Origin: Lonicera japonica
Lineage: Eukaryota; Streptophyta; Magnoliopsida; Dipsacales; Caprifoliaceae
Direction: 5' to 3'
DNA: 64,000 nt
Assembly: GCA_021464415.1 (NCBI GenBank)
Contig: CM038469.1
Coordinates: 660,501-724,500, forward strand
Shown: positions 32,452-44,964 of the stretch, in pieces
How positions within the stretch are numbered: the first letter of the stretch is position 1
Layout: each line of letters opens with the position of its first letter
The notes under the pieces: generated by a model
Told to the model about the DNA's origin: nothing
Database searches by the model: none
The model's input: only the letters and a program-made list of their open reading frames with translations
Made by a program: the position numbers and the translations under genes

Positions 32452-35101
32452 TGTCGCCCCGAAATACCGTTTAGAGGATTTCACCTCCGGGACCCGGTTG
32501 GTCACGGTGTCGTACGCGACGGCGGGTTTTTAATGTAGAAATTATAACTTATATAAAAAGAGGATTATTAATAAAACCATATGTTCTGGAAAAAAAATTG
32601 GCATGTGGAGTTTGTACGATTGATAAAACCATTACATGTCAAATAACATAAGTTTAACTAAAATAATATCTCCACATCTGTCAATATCTTGTCAAATAAA
32701 AAGCACATTACAGTACAAAGTAATCCCTTTAACGGGGTTCCAATCTCATAAAAATACTGTACATATATGGCTTAAGAGTTTAACATAATGTAATATGAAA
32801 ACTTAAACAAAGAAGACACAAGTCGTTTCACACGACTTTGGTAATCCAATCTTCAGAGCTATCTAGACTTGGTGAGCGCACCGTCCCCGGGGAAATACCT
32901 GCAAAACCTGGTTTGGAAAATAGGAGTGAGCCAAACGGGCTCAGTGGGAACTATAAGGGTTCTTATAGGAAAATAGGTTAGAAATCATGCATGCCATGCA
33001 ATGCAATTTAATAAAAGTAAATTTAGTTTATAAGCTGCTTCTCTGTAATAAGTCGCCTCAGGGTAAAATACATTTCTTTTTGTATATACAAATATAAGTA
33101 CATATACATATATAATACATTTATGAAGCAGCCAATGTAAGGAAAACCTTTCGTGAAATGCATATATATATATGATGTCCCCAACTCAAAGTATAAGAAA
33201 GGAAATGTAAGTATATATATACATCATCATACTGAATGTGCCACAAGACCGCGACTAGATCTATCACCTCAATCATATATCATCCTCACGTCTAGGATTT
33301 TACATCTACTGTGCACAGAGATAGCCGGCAACTCGGTTTCTTCTGCCTCCAAAACAGGGACCACCTTCCAGGTCCACCTAGACGCTACCTCACGCAACGA
33401 CAAAGGCATACGCTACCTCACGCAACGACAAAGGCATACGCTACTAATAAAACTCACGTAACCACTAAGGCATACGCTACAGGTAATAACCAATATCTAT
33501 CTAGTACGAACGGTGTGGCCATCCGATAATATATTGAAACAATATCTAAATATAATCAACTCATCAGATCAATGAAATCATAAGAATATAGGATCCAAAA
33601 GATGTAAATATGTATATACATACATTCCATTTGTATTTATATAACTCGTAGATATATATATATATATTTATATCTACCAGTTCTGTATACATAAGCATTA
33701 TGAAGAATATGTAGTGGTATTGTTGTTACACTTAAACTAATCTAGCCAAGTCCGTATACTATTTAAAGGAGAAAATCAAATGCTAGGGGTTTAGTGTTTC
33801 TCATAAATTTGGCACCAAGCCAAGGAAAATATCATACTAATACAACCCCTGAGTTTTTAATATAAACCTCCCCTTATAATTTATATACTTTACTTGTTCA
33901 AAATGAGCTTGTGGCCTTAACCAGCATAGTACGGACTGGCCTAGCAAGTGATAAATCTTGTAATTCATAAACCAATAGCTCTAGTGTAACAACAATGTCA
34001 CATACATACATAACTATGTGTCAAAAGTACCTTTATTTCCAAATATAACATTTTATGTATGCGTGGTAGTGTATACAGTACACTATCGTATTCGTACATA
34101 AGGGTTTTGTACCAACCTTACCAAAAACAGTATATAAATTTGGGGCTTATCATAGAATACAACCTTTATACTCATATCAAGTATAAATCAAAGTAAATAT
34201 CAAGAAAAATTGATCCCAAAACCCCATTATCATGCATTTATAGAAAAACCCTAGGTTTGGGTTGATTTGGTGTAAATGTGTTATAATAAGTTGAAAAGAA
34301 GTTTGAATAGTATTGTTCCCACCCATTGAGGGTTAATCACTCAAAGAATCGCAGAAGAATTGAGCCGGAAAGCCGTAGACGCGAAAACCCCTAAATTGCT
34401 TCCAAAACCCTAGCCATGGAGGATTTGGATAGAGAATGAGATGAAGATGATGATGGAGATGGTGATGATGGCATGGATTAGATGTGGGATAAGAGGCCTT
34501 GAATGATCCCTCTTAATCCCCTAAAATAGCCCCTCAGCTCTCTCTCTAAAGCTCTCAAGGTTGGGTGATGAAATGAGGAAGAAAGGAGAAGAAAAAATAT
34601 ATAAAAAATCTCGCCAGCCCGATGTAATCGACTACATTTCCCTCATGTAGTCAAATATATGATGTACTTGACTCTCTCAGCTTCCATGTAGTCGACTACA
34701 TGGCTATATTTTGGCCTCCTTCAGTTTTTGGTCAACAGCCCGACTTCGCTCCCACTTTTGGGCATCAAGGAGTTGGAATTGGGCTTCGGCCAAAACATGA
34801 AAGTTGTAAAGGGGATTGAGATGAAGACATGGCCAAAAAGGGACTCATTTGGAGTCCGGATGAAGGAGATATTCATTTTCAAAGTCGGCTAAAAACCATT
34901 AATAGCGTAGGACCAAAACTTGCTATTTACGAGCCGATTTCTTACTGGATCCAACCGGAATGACTTCTGGTCATTATAACACACTTAAATATACTAATAT
35001 AACTTATTAAAGGCTTTAGAGTCATATCAGCCCTTTTGGAACACAATTTTATCTCCCAAGGCTCGAATTTGACTAAATTCGATTAAGGAACTCGATACGC
35101 G
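32452..35101 (-). mobile_element. 5' LTR (C) of the LARD-like element, outer tip lost
   Basis: It starts TGTCGCCCC (TGTGACGCC with a two-base deletion) and matches LTR B almost base for base until GATACGCGT at 35101, where the last ~25 bases are missing. They are replaced by TTAAGGATCTTGTTTTGAA, a second copy of host gag text that also occurs at about 35159-35178. The tag cluster is at 34622-34703. Confidence 0.88.
34622..34703. repeat. Palindromic tag cluster, LTR C
   Basis: A perfect 20-mer CCATGTAGTCGACTACATGG at 34684-34703, plus three decayed copies between 34622 and 34675 (GATGTAATCGACTACAT, CATGTAGTCAAATATATG, GATGTACTTGACTC). Confidence 0.9.
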
Positions 35102-35104
35102 TTA

Positions 35105-35935
35105 AGGATCTTGTTTTGAATGGCCTCGTGAACATGACTATTACTGAAGGAACCCGAGTTAAGGATCTTGTTTTGAAGATGATCAGTCTTTTGAATGAAC
35201 TAAGAGATCTTTGGAGCTGAAATAGATGGGGAAACTCAGGTCGATCTCCAGTCGCTGCTGGATTTATTTAAGGGATTCTGACAGAATTACAACATGAATA
35301 AGCTTTATTCATTTTTGGAACTTCTTAAAGAATTCCAAGCAGTTGAAGAACTCCTTGGTAAGCTGGCTAGTACTCTAGTGGCTGAGAAAGCTTCAACTTC
35401 TATGCCCAAAAGCAAGAAAGGAAGAATAAGAATGCATAAGTTACGCTCCCACAAGGAGCAGTGCGTGCAACAGTCATTGAACCTCTAGGAGGAGTGAAAA
35501 AGCCTATGGGATAGTGTTTTCACTGTCAGTAGAAAGTGCATTTGAAGAAAGATTGTCCCAATTTCCTAAACCATTATAACAATATATGTAAATTTCATCT
35601 ATTTATTATTGTATCTAGTTTAGTGGTCCGATCTACCAGTACCTGGTGTGTTGATTCGGGAGTCACTAATCATGTCTACAATACTTTGCAGGGGTTTCAG
35701 GAAACCAAACAACTTAAAAATAGAAAAAAATTTACATATGGGCAGCTACGAATGTGGCAACAGTTACAGTAGAAGATATCTATCTTCAGTCTAGTCAGAA
35801 TAGGATATTAATGATTAAGGAATGTCTATATGTATCTTCCATTAGAAGGAATTTAATTTCTATTACTAGATTGGTTGAGGACAAATATTTTGTTTATTTT
35901 AATGATAAATCAGTTATCATTAGAAAAAATAAATA
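35105..35935 (+). pseudogene. Copia gag C-terminus and protease (copy 1)
   Basis: The gag text interrupted at 25979 resumes here (NMTITEGTRVKDLVLKMI, then HLKKDCPNF of the zinc knuckle). The knuckle reads CFHCQ, stop, KVHLKKDC, so it is broken. The protease core follows at about 35640: TWCVDSGVTNHVYNT (DSG retained) and VEDIYLQSSQNRILMIK, as in Ty1/copia polyproteins. Numerous stops and frame changes make it a relic. Confidence 0.75.
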
Positions 35936-36058
35936 GTTTATTTGTTCTGGTACATTAGTGATTGATCTTTACATTAATAATCCTGACTTGTTAGTACTCC
36001 AACTGAGTGAATTGAATAACATTAATAGTTTACTGATTAAGAGAAAGGAACCTTCAAA

Positions 36059-37060
36059 ATGAACCAAATGTATTTTTGGCACTTACACCCTGGTCATATT
36101 AATCTAAAAAGAATTCAAAAACTGGTTGAAAATGGACCATTAGGTTCATTGGAAGTGGAGGCACTTCCAGTATGTGAATCTTGTTTAGAAGGTAAAATGA
36201 CTAAGAGATCATTCTCGGCAAAAGGCTATAGCGCTAAAGAACAGTTAAAACTAGTTCACTCTGATTTGTATGGTCACATGAATGTCCAGCCTAGAGGAGG
36301 TTTTGAGTATTTCATCACATTTGTAGATGATTATTTGAAGTATAGATACATTTACTTAATGCGACGTAAGTCTGAAGTCTTTTAAAAATTCAAAGAATTC
36401 AAGACAGAAACGGAGAAGCGTCTAGAAAAATGTATCAAGTCACTACGATCAGATCGTGGTGGTGAATACCTCTTGGGAGAGTTCAAAGAATACTTATTAG
36501 AGAATGGGATTACATCCCAGTTGTCTACACCGGGGATGCCACATCATGATGGTGTAGCAAAAAGAAGGAATAAGACTGTTATAGAAATGGTAAGATCTAT
36601 GATGAGTTATTCATACCTACCTGATTCTTTTTGGGGATATGCTTTAGAAATAGATGGATATATTCTAAACTTGGTACCATCAAAGTCAGTACCTACGACA
36701 CCCATAGAATTGTGGACTAGGCGTAAACCTAGTCTGCGGCATATTCGGGTATGGGGTAGTTTAGCACATGTGCTGAAAGGTAATGCGGATAAGTTGGAAT
36801 CAAGAACGAAAGTGTGTTTCTTTGTTGCATATCCAAAAGGAACCAAGCATGGTTTATTTAATAACCCTCAAGAATATAATGTTATTATTATCAATGCCAG
36901 ATTCTTAGAAGAGGATTATATTATAGACCATAAGCCCAGGAGTAGTGTTGTTGTAATGGAAATGAGAGGAGAGAAAAACAGGGCACAATTCGTCTATACC
37001 TTTAGTACAAGAGGAAATACCATAGTAAATGGATATCGATATTCCATTACCTCGTCGTAA
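36059..37060 (+). pseudogene. Copia integrase (copy 1), catalytic Glu replaced
   Basis: GAG-pre-integrase HHCC zinc domain: FWHLHPGHINLKRIQ ... LPVCESCLEGK (36074-36200). Integrase core: LVHSDLYGHM (first Asp), IKSLRSDRGGEY (second Asp). The third acidic residue should stand in GVAERxN, but codon 36560-36562 is AAA, giving GVAKRRN. Copy 2 keeps Glu there. A TAA follows SEVF at 36383-36385, and 36386-36470 is still integrase text in the same series. The C-terminal part SFWGYALEIDGYILN and VWGSLAHVL is typical of Ty1/copia. DNA joining activity would be lost. Confidence 0.85.
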
Positions 37061-37264
37061 TATGAGGATTACCGATACCTGTGTACATCTTGAACAAATC
37101 ACTAATACGTAGGTTCTTGAACCAGCACAATGTGTGGATAGTGAGTTAGTATGTTCAATATTTGCACAATGTACACAAACACAAGTAGTGCCTCGTCGTA
37201 GTGGGAGGGTTGTTCGTCAACCTAGTCGTTTTTTGTTCTTGTGAGAGTCTTATGACAAGGTTCC

Positions 37265-38130
37265 TAATGAATAAGAAACGAACCCTTTTTAACTACAATG
37301 AAGTACTTCAAGATAAAGATACAAAAAATGGCAAAGGGTTATGAAATCTGAAATGGAGTCCATGTACTCTAACAAAGTCTGGGATCTTGTAAAACCACCC
37401 GAAGGGATAAAACCTATCGGATGCAAGTGGATATATAAGAGATAAAGAGGATTAAACGGGCTTAAATCAAGGCTTGTTGCTAAAAGAGTTCACTCAGAAA
37501 GAAGGGGATCGATTATGATGAAACCTTTTTGTCGGTAGCCATGCCAAAGTCTATTCGGATTCTCTTATCCATTGCGACTCATCTTGATTACGAGATTTGG
37601 CAAGTGGGCCAAATCTTGATAAAAGCATCTATATGATGCAACCAAAAGGATTCATAGCAAAGGGCCAAGAGCACATGTTGTGCAAGCTCAAGAAGCCTAT
37701 TTATGGGCTTAAGCAAGTATCTAGATCTTGGAACATCTGTTTTGACCATACAATTAAATCTTTTGGTTTTGATTAATGTTCGGATGAGTCTTGTGTGAAC
37801 AAAAGGCGCAACGGAAATGGGGTGGTATTCCAGGTATTGTATGTGGATAATATCTTACTTATTGGAAGCGATATATGAATATTATCTTTACTGAGGGTAT
37901 GGTTATCAAGTCAGCTCGATATGAAGAACTTGGGAAAAGTCAGTCACATCCTTGGTATTAAGCTTACGCGAGATTGGAAAAATAGGATGTTGGGCTTATC
38001 CAAAGTACTTACGTCGATACAATTCTTGCCTGAGTTAGTATACAAGATTCTAAGAAAGGGTTTCTCCCTTTTTAGGTATGGAATCACTCTATCTAAGATC
38101 AATGTCATAAGACACATGATGAGATAGAGA
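37265..38130 (+). pseudogene. Copia reverse transcriptase (copy 1), YVDN
   Basis: RVT_2-type RT with many stops. Recognisable text is MKSEMESMYSNKVWDLVKPP, IGCKWIYKR, a Pro-Lys-Gly-Phe-like segment, KPIYGLKQVSRSW and the active site YVDN at 37840-37851 where YVDD is expected (GAT to AAT). Then YEELGKVSHILGIKL follows near 37921. At least four frame changes; a 25-50 bp deletion relative to copy 2 lies near 37608, where the catalytic MDV(K)TAFL segment is missing. Confidence 0.8.
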
Positions 38131-38717
38131 GGATGAGGGGAGTTCCTTATGCTTCGGCAGTGAGAAGCCTCATGTATGCTATATTGTGTACTAGACCAGA
38201 CATTTGCTTTACCGTTGGTATGGTTAGCATATATCAGTCTAATCTAGGGAAAGAATACTGGACTAGGTAAAACATATATTTAAGTACCTTAAAAGGACTC
38301 AAGATTTTATGTTGGTTTACCAGGCAAACAGTCTAGTACCTGTTGGATACACAGACAAGGATTTTTAGTCAGAAGTTAGGATTCTAGGAAGTCAACTTCA
38401 TGTTATGTCTTTACTCTAAAAGGTGGAGTCATTAGTTGGAGGAGTATCAAGCAGTCATGCATTGCTGACCCCACCATGAAAGCTGAATATATGGCTGCTT
38501 TAGAAGTAGCTAAGGAGGAGGTTTGGCTCAGGAACTTCCATATGAATCTAGATGTGGCACCTTCAGTGTCGTAAGCTATTTCACTTTATTTTGATAATAG
38601 TGAAACGGTTGTGAACTCGAAAGAGCCGAGGATTCATAAGAAGGGAAAACACATGTTCATGTTGAGGGAATGAGAGTGAGATGCAAAGTTGCATGGCTTT
38701 GAGTCTAAGTGGGAGAT
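38131..38717 (+). pseudogene. Copia RNase H region and polypurine tract (copy 1)
   Basis: Text matching the end of Ty1/copia pol: SLMYAILCTRPDICFTVGMV (38164 on), a YTDKDF-like segment with Asp near 38350, EYMAALEVAKEEVWL near 38478-38530. It ends with the polypurine tract AAGTGGGAGAT immediately before TGTTAG at 38718. Several stops. Confidence 0.75.
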
Positions 38718-39859
38718 TGTTAGAGTGATATACTAAAAGCCATAATTTTCTTGTTGGTTTGGATAAGTTATAAACTTGGCTTTGCTATTTTAATAAGAAT
38801 CTTTATGGGCAATAGTTGCATTATATTATTTATTTAAATATTGTGCATGTGTGTCTTTTATTCCATATAGTAGATGATTTGGTGTGTAGAGTATAGCTTA
38901 CACACAGAAGATCATATCATCGGTTCTTGTGGAATATAAGTTTAATGGTTCACAGTCTTAGATGAAATTGGACACCCATCGGTAGGATTGTAGCACAAGT
39001 TTTAGTAGTTTATCTTAACTATAGGAAATGGTATAGTTTTAACTCGTTGTGCTAGTACACTTTGTGTGTATTGAATAGGACCAGTTTGGGTTAATTGTTT
39101 TTATACTGACTATATAAAACAATTTAAAATCCCATGGTTATTATGATTACTTATGCTCATAATCTTGAAATAATTAATAGACATATATATGTAGTGTTTG
39201 TTGTTTTGACTCATTAAGAGTGAGATTCATTTATGGATCAATAATCTTCGTGAGTTGGATGACGACACTATATGTATGATGAATATTAATTATTGACGGA
39301 ATCCACATCCCAGTATAGGAATTGATGATAACCCCTTGAGAAGCTTATAAGTTTTGATCATGTCAAACCCTGCAGGTGGATTATGTTAATCCAACATATC
39401 AAATAAGTTAAGTGGTAGGCTCAAGGATTAAGAAGTCATTTAAATATAATTGTCAGTAATTTAATTTAAATGACGGTTATCTGTAATATTAACGTGGGGA
39501 GAATAATAAGTATTTAATAATAATGAGCTCGAAATATAATTTTGTGATAAGGACGGGAGTGCAATTATAATTGTTTAGTGGTGTGAATTATAATTTATGG
39601 AATGAACTAATTCATACTAGAATTAGGATTCCAACTTTCCATAGGAAGCCCAAACACTTATTTTCTCCTTAAGGTCCCTATCATAGCCTTATATATACGA
39701 CGGCCTTGTCTCTTCTCATCATGACATTAATTCTCATGAGTTAGGGTTTGTTATATTGAGTGAGGAGAAACTCTTAGTGATAACGTAGCCCACACTCGGT
39801 TCAAGATTTTATGGCATAAGGAATGCGATAGAAGATCTTTAGGTTTTCGGCACAGCAGT
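38718..39859 (+). mobile_element. 3' LTR of copia copy 1, truncated
   Basis: Matches 15545-16700 of the 5' LTR closely (TGTTAGAGTGATATACTAAA start, same TATA region at about 39690-39700) and is cut at CACAGCAGTT by LTR H. The last ~330 bp are missing here. Confidence 0.85.
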
Positions 39860-41597
39860 TATAATACCCCTAGCCTTGTTTTGCTTTTAGAACTCTCACC
39901 TTATTTCGTGTAGATGATAAGTTGTATTTCGGCTAGCGTTCTTGTGATGTAATGTACCTACTTGTAGTTTCAAGCCTTGGGCATTTTATTATAGTGTAAT
40001 TGAGTTTGAATGATCAATCGTTTCATCATTCGGGTGGTCCAAATTTAAAACGGGATCTTAAATGTGTGTTTTGATTCTACGCGATTTACTAAATTTTGGC
40101 TAACTTTGAGAGGTCATAACTTCTTTATCTGATGTCCAAATGACTCCTTGTTTGCGTTTAAATTTTCCTCTCATTCCCCTCTACAAGTTTCGTGTTTGGC
40201 CCGAGTCAAAATTCGGACATTTCGAGGCTCATTCTGGGCTCTTAAGGTGACTGTTTGTTGCAGTAATCACCATGATCAATCATGGAAGACCATGATCGAT
40301 CATGGGCAAACCAGAACACTCCAGAACACTTCATGATCGATCATGGTAAGCCTGTAGGTCGATTTTGACCACTTTTGACCCGAAAACTCACGTTTTTAAC
40401 CCCCTTTCTCCTTCACTTTCGACCAAAGCTACCCAAGGGAGAGTGAGAGAGTTGAGAGCAACCTAAGGGAGGGTTCTTTGGAGCTTGGAAGACATCCAAT
40501 CCGTTGATCCACGCGTTGGCTTCCGAATCATCTTCTTCGCCTTCATTTTCAATCTTTCGCACCTCCATTAAAGCTCGGCGGAGCTTTAGGGTTTCAATCT
40601 CTTGAGGAGAGGATATCGTCACACCATCAATTTCGGAATTAAAGCTTCGTAGAGGTTGGAATCTAGTATCAAAACTATTTTTCTAACTTGTTATGGTTTG
40701 ATTCTCACTATACCACCTATTTGTTCAAAAATCCTAAGTTACTTACACATGCTTTGGGTGTATGGTGAGATTATAATGTAGTATTTAAATTAATGATTCT
40801 AGTAGCCTATATATTAATTAAATAGCATGATTCAACTATAAATTCTTATCAAAAACTTGCCTTTCACGAAGACCCAACTTGGACAAGATTATATACTGAC
40901 GATTCTTGCTACGCATAATTATATAAACTAATAATGGTCCAAGTGGTTGGATTTCTTCATGAAATACTTATTAAACAAATTGTTCTACTTACTGAGATGG
41001 TTTATACTAAAAATCTCATGTTGAATACATTACGAGTTTTATGTGGGATGATTGGTTTGCCTGAAGGCTTATTGCTAGCGCTAGTCCATGATAGGTCCCA
41101 GGTTCGTCTCTAACGATTGAGACTTTAAATTGGGACAAAGAGCCCCTGGGTGCAAGACCCGAAACCATGCACGAAAAATAATGGGAGGCCTTGCTGTCGC
41201 GTGTTTAAAAGGCCACGAAATGCAAACCTAGTTGTACGCTTGGATAGACGCGGTTATCGTTGAGATTTGTGATTCGAGAGTTCTAGGGTGAAGCCCGTAA
41301 CAGTTTTATTACAAGGTTGTTGGTAGAAGCTACTTACATATGTGTGTGTATTATAACGGGTAAAGAAGGTCTTACTACTTTTTCCAAATTTAATTTATTA
41401 TATGATTCCCATTAAGTCAGTTTGACTCACTCCTACTATTTTCTATATAGGTACTTCTACAGGTTCGTCAGGAAAGGGGAAAAAGAAGGACGACGTTTCT
41501 TAGACTGCCTCATTTCCTACTTCATAGTTAACTGAGGGTCCTTCGAATGGAAGGACCATTGATCTTAAAATTTTGTTTACACTAGCAGCGTGATATG
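39860..41597 (+). mobile_element. LTR (H) fragment, large-LTR gypsy group, plus sense
   Basis: It begins TATAATACCCC, a mutated TGTAATACCCC start, and matches LTR I (6855-8245) from the palindromes on. It ends abruptly near GCGTGATATGTA at about 41597, about 270 bp before the end seen in I. The core promoter region has palindromes at 40270-40345, then TTTTTAACCCCC and a CT-rich stretch. Confidence 0.7.
40270..40345. repeat. Palindromic tag cluster, LTR H
   Basis: CCATGATCAATCATGG (40270-40285, central CpG lost), a perfect CCATGATCGATCATGG (40290-40305), and CATGATCGATCATG (40332-40345). Confidence 0.9.
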
Positions 41598-41659
41598 TAA
41601 TGTCAAACCCTACAGGTGGATTATGTTAATCCGACATGTCAAATAAGTTAAGTGGTAGG

Positions 41660-43169
41660 TGTTGACCTAGAAGGTCTTAATCTTATTTTAATAATAACAA
41701 TAAATCAATCATGTGTAATTTAACATATTCTTGATTTAAGATTATAGATTTTTTATTTGAAAAATCAAGAATAGCATGATTGCTTAAAGGAAGTTTGACA
41801 ATGATCGTTCAATCATTATCCGATCAAGTCAACAAGGCATTGGACTAGCAAGAGATCAAACTTATCACACACATGCTAGCAATTGATGAAGCGCAAAAGA
41901 TCAAAGATCATATGCCAAAACTTAAAGGGAAAAGCTTCAAGTGAAGAATCAATTTGAAGAAACAAATCAAAGCATTCGAAGACTCACCTATTCGGTAATT
42001 GAGTGTTTGCTTAGGATTTATGTAAAGTTTCTTAATTGATTGATTATATAGCTCATACAAATTGATACATCATTCTTAGATTGATCAAAATCAGTTTGAA
42101 TCAAAATTTCTTTGAAAACATCATTCTTGCAAAAATCGGTTTTCAAATAAATTCGTATTAAATTCAAACGATCATTATTTTGAGTTTTTCCACAAATAAG
42201 TGTCTTAGGAACTTATTTTTAAGGTCCCCAAAGCATTAGAATTGATTTCGGAGCTTATATGCAAAAGTGCAAAATTTGGGATTTTTGGCCTTATGGCCTG
42301 ATGGGCAGTCTGGTCCATCAGTCGACTGATGGTTTTGCGTAGTCGACTGACGCTTCAGAATATAGCCGTTGGATTTCTGATTTTTTACTATTTTTTGTAC
42401 CAAACTTCTACCAAACCTCTAGAACGGCTATTATCACTCTTGGGACTATATATACACTATCTAAGACACATTTTGAATACATTGAATCACTCTCATACTT
42501 CATACTTCATCTATCTTAAATATCTAAAGATTCAAGAAATTATTTTTGATCAATCATTCTTATTGAGCTATATCATCTTGATCAAATAGGATAACTTTAG
42601 TGTGAGTTTCAAATTGTATCCTTTACACACTTAAGAGAGTTATTGTAAATTGGTGTGAATCACCAAACATTTGTAAATCATTTGTGAGAGGTAAATCTCA
42701 TAGGAAAAACAAGAAGGTAAATTCTTGTTTAGAATTTGTGAAAGGTAAATTTCACAAGGTTAGCAAGAGGGTATCTTGTGAGAGTGTTGTGGTATAGCAA
42801 CACGTGTAGAATGTGTAAAAAGAATACACTTGTAGTGGTTTGATCTTCACCCGGAAGGAGATTGGAATTAGTGAAAATTCTCGGGGAACTAACCGAGCGC
42901 AGATTATGGTTTGGTAAACCAAAACCGTGTGGAGAAAAAGCCTTGGACTTCAAATCGGTTCAATCTTTCTTACTCAATCTTTTTATTTACTTGCTACATT
43001 ATTGTTTGCTTGAGATTGTTTATTTTCTTGATTGTTTATTTGATTGCATTTCTTGATAAATTGGTTTAGTAAATTTGTTTTACTTAAATATTGTTAGAAA
43101 AGTTTTTAATTCCGCATTAAACTTTTTAAACCCTATTCACCCCCCTCTTGGGTTGAAATCCGACCAACA
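41660..43169 (+). mobile_element. Solo LTR J, copia-like, with GTAGG duplication
   Basis: 1510 bp, TGTTGACCTAG ... GAAATCCGACCAACA, flanked by the perfect duplication GTAGG (41655-41659 and 43170-43174). The CCCCCTCTTGGGTTGAAATCC end is typical of LTRs of large Ty1/copia elements. A TATA-like CTATATATACAC lies at 42446-42457, with the palindromic tag upstream at 42315-42351. No internal region, so it is a solo LTR. Confidence 0.85.
42315..42351. repeat. Palindromic tag in solo LTR J
   Basis: A perfect 18-mer CCATCAGTCGACTGATGG (42315-42332) plus a second partial copy GTAGTCGACTGAC (42339-42351), about 95 bp upstream of the TATA-like box. Confidence 0.88.
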
Positions 43170-43921
43170 GTAGGCTCAAGGATTAAGAAGTCATTTAAAT
43201 ATAATTGTCAGTAATTTAATTTAAATGACAGTTATCTGTAATCTTAACGTGTGGAGAATAATAAGTATTTAATAATAAGGAGCTCGAAATATAATTTTGA
43301 GATAATGATGGGAGTGCAATTATAATTCTTTAGTGGTGCGAATTATAATTTATGGAATTAGGATTCCAACTTTCCATAGGAAGCCCAAACACTTATTTAT
43401 CCTTAAAGTCCCTATCGTAGCCTTATATATACACCGACCTTGTCTTTTTTCATTATAACAATAATTCTCATGAGTTAGGGTTTGTTCTATTGATAAAGGA
43501 GAAAATCTCGGTGATATCGTAGTCCACACTCGGTGCAAGATTTGATGGCGGAAGGAATACGATAGAAGATCTTCAGGTTTTCGATACTGCAGTCGTAAAT
43601 CAATCGTAACTTTTGATCGCACCGTTAGATCGGGCGTATTTTTGGATATGTTATTCGGAACGCAAAGTTAAATTTATTGTGCAAAAAATCAAGACGATCA
43701 GAAATCGTTTCGGTGGCGAAAACAATCGATTTTCGCAGCCCAGCGAGAATTAAAAAATCTGACCAAATCGCAATCTTATGCTTTCAAACCCTAGTCTCCT
43801 TATATAAATCCTCTTCATGATCCACAAAGGTGAAATCTCTTTATTCTTATAGAGTTTTAGCAAAAGTTTTTTGTTCAATCTATACGCAATATCAAACGAT
43901 CCTGTATTTATGTCTCCATCA

Positions 43922-44390
43922 GCACACCTAATTCACAACTCGGATCATACTCTAAATATATCATAGAGTAATATCTTACCAACGATTCAGAAAAATGATG
44001 TAATGACTGAAAAAATGAAAGAAGTGTAGAAACTACATGATTCTCTAGACTCTACTGGTCAAGGGAGATCGACTCGTGTGATTCATACTTAGGCCTTATG
44101 TGATCCACCTAAAACACCAGACAATCTTACCATTGAACACATGTTTCCCCCAAGGGACTGGTCTGAATCGTTCAACTTAAACTCGAAATGGAATAGAAAT
44201 TCACTATGCCCTGTAGAACACTCAAGACAAAGTCTAAAATTATGATTACTCATATTCATTAGTCTGCAACCATTGAATAGTCCTAATACCAATCATATTC
44301 GACCCACCCAAAATGTGAATTTGTCTTCGTATGGACCCCATAAAACTCAAACTCAATGAAAGAAATATCATCAAGGGGGTACCATTATTG
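43922..44390. other. Unassigned 470-bp segment
   Basis: Follows the copia LTR end and precedes another copia LTR fragment. No ORF or repeat motif is recognised. Its first bases GCACA match the left flank of copia copy 1 (15539-15543), so it could be the continuation of segment K; similarity to K could not be judged by eye. Confidence 0.3.
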
Positions 44391-44964
44391 CATGGAAAAT
44401 TAGGACGATCAGAAGTCATTTTGCTGGCGAACACTTATTTCTCCTTAAGGTCCCTATCGTAGCCTTATATATACACCGACCTTGTCTTTTTTCATTATAA
44501 CAATAATTCTCATGAGTTAGGGTTTGTTCTATTGATAAAGGAGAAAATCTCGGTGATATCGTAGTCCACGCTCGGTGCAAGATTTGATGGCGGAAGGAAT
44601 ACGATAAAAGATCTTTAGGTTTTCGATACTACAGTCGTAAATCAATCGTAACTTTTAATCTCACCATTGGATTGGGATGATATTTGGATATGTCATTCGG
44701 AACGCAAAGTTAATTTTTATTGCGTGAAAAATCAGGACGATCAAAAGTCGTTTCGGTGACAAAAACAATCAATTTTCGCAGCCCAGCGAGAATTAAAAAA
44801 TCTGACCAAATTACAATCTTATGCTTTCAAACCCTAGTCTCCTCATATGGATCCTCTACATGATCCATAAAGGTGAAATATATTTATTCTTATAGGGTTT
44901 TAGCAAAAGTTTTTTGTTCAATCTATACAAAATATCAAACGAGCCTGTATTTATGTCTCCATCA
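44391..44964 (+). mobile_element. 5' LTR remnant of copia copy 2
   Basis: Starts with a short piece of late-LTR text (GGACGATCAGAAGTC), jumps back at about 44430 to ACACTTATTTCTCCTTAAGG, then runs collinearly to the LTR end CTCCATCA at 44964, which joins the primer site directly. The back-jump is a rearrangement inside the LTR. Confidence 0.75.

Larger units (their letters stand above)
25980..35101 (-). mobile_element. LARD-like non-autonomous LTR retrotransposon (B/C), 9.1 kb
   Basis: Two nearly identical 2.65-2.68 kb LTRs (25980-28656 and 32452-35101) flank a 3.8-kb internal region with a polypurine tract at one end and a tRNA-iMet primer site at the other. Orientation is minus. No Gag, protease, RT or integrase motif is visible in either strand of the internal part, as in large retrotransposon derivatives (LARDs) mobilised by an autonomous relative. 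The high LTR similarity suggests a fairly recent insertion. It interrupts the gag gene of copia copy 1. The outer end of the right LTR has lost its last ~25 bases (GGAATGAAGG...TTACA), so no target duplication can be read. Confidence 0.88.
41598..43921 (+). mobile_element. Copia-family LTR, 3' half, split by solo LTR J
   Basis: Starts at ATGTCAAACCCTACAGGTGG, equivalent to 39361 in the other LTR, and runs (with J removed) to the LTR end CTCCATCA at 43921. It repeats LTR text already passed at 39361-39859, so it is not a simple continuation of the LTR at 38718: either a second LTR copy or a rearranged one. Confidence 0.7.

Noticed and set aside
15544..43926. GCACA/CACAG as a firm target duplication of copia copy 1
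   Set aside because: The left flank has one extra base before TGTTAG and the LTR at 43921 may not be the true 3' partner; kept only as a possibility.
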